Assembly (NCBI GenBank): GCA_945903675.1
Contig: CAMDOP010000138.1
Location: forward strand, 1-7,966
DNA: 7,966 bases
Origin: Crenothrix polyspora
GTDB lineage: Bacteria > Pseudomonadota > Gammaproteobacteria > Methylococcales > Methylomonadaceae
Direction of reading: 5' to 3'
In this document: positions 6,261 through 7,966 of the stretch, piece after piece
Layout of the letters: each line of letters opens with the position of its first letter
How positions within the stretch are numbered: the stretch's first letter is position 1
Position numbers and translations under genes: made by a program
The notes under the pieces: generated by a model
Told to the model about the DNA's origin: nothing
The model's input: the letters and a program-made list of their open reading frames with translations, nothing else
Databases searched by the model: none

Positions 6261-7966
6261 ATGATAAAAAAACAAATTTATTTTTTTTCTTTAGCTTTAT
6301 TGGCCGCTCAGGGAGTTAGTGCCGAAGATGCGAAAAAAAATGATCTATACGAATTGCCTGCCATTGATGTAATAGAAACGACTCCACTGGATGGTGTAGG
6401 TAAATCAAAAGACAAAATTCCTGCGCCTGTTCAAACTGCTTCGGCTGAAGATATTAGTAAAACCAACTCTGCTAATATTAGTGACTTTTTAAATCGATCA
6501 ATGGGCAGTGTTTATGTGAACGATACCCAAGGTAACGGCTTTCAGCCAGATATCAACTATCGCGGCTTCACTGCCTCGCCCTTGTCAGGTACTCCGCAAG
6601 GTATTTCAGTGTACATGGATGGGGTAAGGCTTAATCAACCCTTTGGAGATGTGGTGAGTTGGGATCTAATCCCCAAATCGGCTATTAAATCTATGGCCAT
6701 GATGCCAGGCTCAAATCCTTTGTTTGGCAGAAATACCTTGGGCGGGGCTTTATCTATAGAAACCAAAGACGGTAAAAGCAATCCTGGTACATCGGTTCAG
6801 GGTTTGGGTGGCGCCTATGGACGTAATGCCTATGAGTTCGAGCATGGTGGCTATAATAAAGAACGAGGTTTGAACTGGTTTATGACGGGAAATCATCATC
6901 AGGACCAAGGATGGCGAAAGGCTTCCCCTTCCAACGTGCGTCAGATTTTTGGTAAAGTTGGCTGGGAAGGCGAGAAGACTGATGTTAAATTAACAGCTGC
7001 TTATAACGACAATAGTTTAATTGGTAATGGCTTACAAACAGTTGATAATTTAAATCAGGATTATACTAGTGTTTATACAACGCCTGATATTACAAAGAAC
7101 AGAGCACTATTCTTAAATCTGGAAGGTAAATATCAAGTTAACAATAAAGTTATGTTGGCTGGAAATAGCTATTACAGGGATATATATACGGGCAGTATAA
7201 ATGGGGATATCAATGATGATGCTTTTGGTGCAGCATATTTGGGCTCTAGCTCCACTGGATCCTCCGGAATAAATAGGCGCTATTTAACTTCAAATGGTTA
7301 TAGCCTTTTGAATACTGCTGAAAACGCCTCCAATACAGCATTTCCAAATCTAAGGTGTATCGCTCAGGCAGCTGCTACGCCAGCTGGCGGTGGCGATGAG
7401 CCGTCAGAAAAATGTAACGGCATTATGACTCAAGGTACTACCCAGCAACAAAATTGGGGTACACAAGCTCAAACGATTATCGAAGATAAGTTGTTTGGTA
7501 TGAACAACCAATTTTTGTTTGGCGGAGCTTATGATCAAAGTGTTAGCGCTTTTAACCAATCTGGGCAATATGGCTATATAAATCCAAATGGCAGTGTAAC
7601 TACAGTCAGTGGTGCGGCTGCAACAGCGACTAACAATGGTCTATATTTCAACGATGCTGCTGATGGAGGCTCCCAAGTTGATAACCGCGTCTCTTTAAAA
7701 GGCGATACGACGACTTGGAGCTTTTTTACCGAGGATACTTTTAGTCCAACCAAAAACCTGCATATTACCGCCTCTGGAAGATACAACTATACGACAATTA
7801 GCAATCATGATGGTTTGAGTAATCAGCATTATTTAAACCATGTCTCGGAGGATAATTATGATCCAGGATCGGCAGTTAACCCAAGTGCTTCCTTGTCTGG
7901 CAAGCATGTTTTCGATAGATTCAACCCTTCAGTTGGTTTTACTTATAACCCTTATGAGATTATTGG
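6261..7966 (+). CDS. TonB-dependent outer-membrane receptor, 3' partial
   Basis: The frame is open from ATG at 6261 to the right edge (568 codons) with no stop, so the C-terminal barrel is missing. A GAGAG at 6247-6251 is a modest ribosome binding site. The product begins with a Sec signal peptide (MIKKQIYFFSLALLAAQ), with probable cleavage after VSA at residue 21. A TonB-box-like segment follows (LPAIDVIETTP, about 32-42). The plug domain spans about 56-168: PVQTASAEDI, NYRGF, GISVYMDGVRLNQPFGD (114-130) and the plug-end motif FGRNTLGGALSIET. The rest is beta-barrel sequence rich in aromatic residues, Asn and Gly. C366 and C385 flank a short Ala/Gly-rich stretch and may form a disulfide in an extracellular loop. 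Such receptors import scarce ligands (siderophores, cobalamin, metals, sugars) using TonB-ExbBD energy. The substrate cannot be told from this sequence; no cobalamin riboswitch or clear Fur box was seen upstream. Confidence 0.93.
   Translation, partial: MIKKQIYFFSLALLAAQGVSAEDAKKNDLYELPAIDVIETTPLDGVGKSKDKIPAPVQTASAEDISKTNSANISDFLNRSMGSVYVNDTQGNGFQPDINYRGFTASPLSGTPQGISVYMDGVRLNQPFGDVVSWDLIPKSAIKSMAMMPGSNPLFGRNTLGGALSIETKDGKSNPGTSVQGLGGAYGRNAYEFEHGGYNKERGLNWFMTGNHHQDQGWRKASPSNVRQIFGKVGWEGEKTDVKLTAAYNDNSLIGNGLQTVDNLNQDYTSVYTTPDITKNRALFLNLEGKYQVNNKVMLAGNSYYRDIYTGSINGDINDDAFGAAYLGSSSTGSSGINRRYLTSNGYSLLNTAENASNTAFPNLRCIAQAAATPAGGGDEPSEKCNGIMTQGTTQQQNWGTQAQTIIEDKLFGMNNQFLFGGAYDQSVSAFNQSGQYGYINPNGSVTTVSGAAATATNNGLYFNDAADGGSQVDNRVSLKGDTTTWSFFTEDTFSPTKNLHITASGRYNYTTISNHDGLSNQHYLNHVSEDNYDPGSAVNPSASLSGKHVFDRFNPSVGFTYNPYEII

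Noticed and set aside
7574..7786. 70-codon open frame on the minus strand inside the receptor gene
   Set aside because: It lies wholly within the clearly coding TonB-dependent receptor frame on the other strand and shows no features of its own.

Overview
The window looks like a piece of chromosome from a Gram-negative, AT-rich gammaproteobacterium. Evidence is an outer-membrane TonB-dependent receptor, a bacterial lipoprotein signal, and a RimO of the enterobacterial length and motif order. A methylotroph or methanotroph (Methylococcales-type) is a reasonable guess from the MoxY-like sensor kinase and from the general look of the receptor and the GC-rich intergenic element. That placement is inference; nothing here proves it.

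Layout. (1) 1-1521, plus strand: the 3' part of a gene for a membrane protein that joins an HTTM (vitamin K-dependent carboxylase-like) membrane domain to a DCC (DUF393) thiol-redox-like domain; its start is off the left edge. (2) 1653-1766, plus: a tiny gene for a 37-residue lipoprotein with its own promoter and ribosome binding site. (3) 1789-1817: a strong hairpin terminator that serves the lipoprotein gene and, from the other side, rimO. (4) 1852-3165, minus: rimO, the radical SAM methylthiotransferase of ribosomal protein S12. (5) 3166-3524: the intergenic region between rimO and a divergent two-component operon. (6) 3525-5473, plus: a NarL/UhpB-class histidine kinase with a periplasmic sensor region, overlapping by 4 nt the gene for its LuxR/NarL-type response regulator. 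(7) 5474-6260: a 787-bp region without a convincing gene. It contains a GC-rich block of consecutive hairpins (about 5551-5786) and a perfect 12-bp palindrome just upstream of the next gene. (8) 6261-7966, plus: a TonB-dependent receptor with signal peptide, TonB-box-like segment, plug and the first part of the barrel; it runs off the right edge.

How the genes fit together. The kinase and regulator form one phosphorelay. The receptor lies downstream in the same direction, behind a long regulatory-looking region, so it could be a target of that relay, but no binding site can be assigned with certainty. RimO is a housekeeping enzyme with no evident link to its neighbours.

No complete novel system, CRISPR array, transposase or phage module is visible. 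The most interesting unexplained structure is the multi-hairpin GC-rich element at 5551-5786. It looks like a dispersed repeat or structured RNA and also creates spurious overlapping reading frames.
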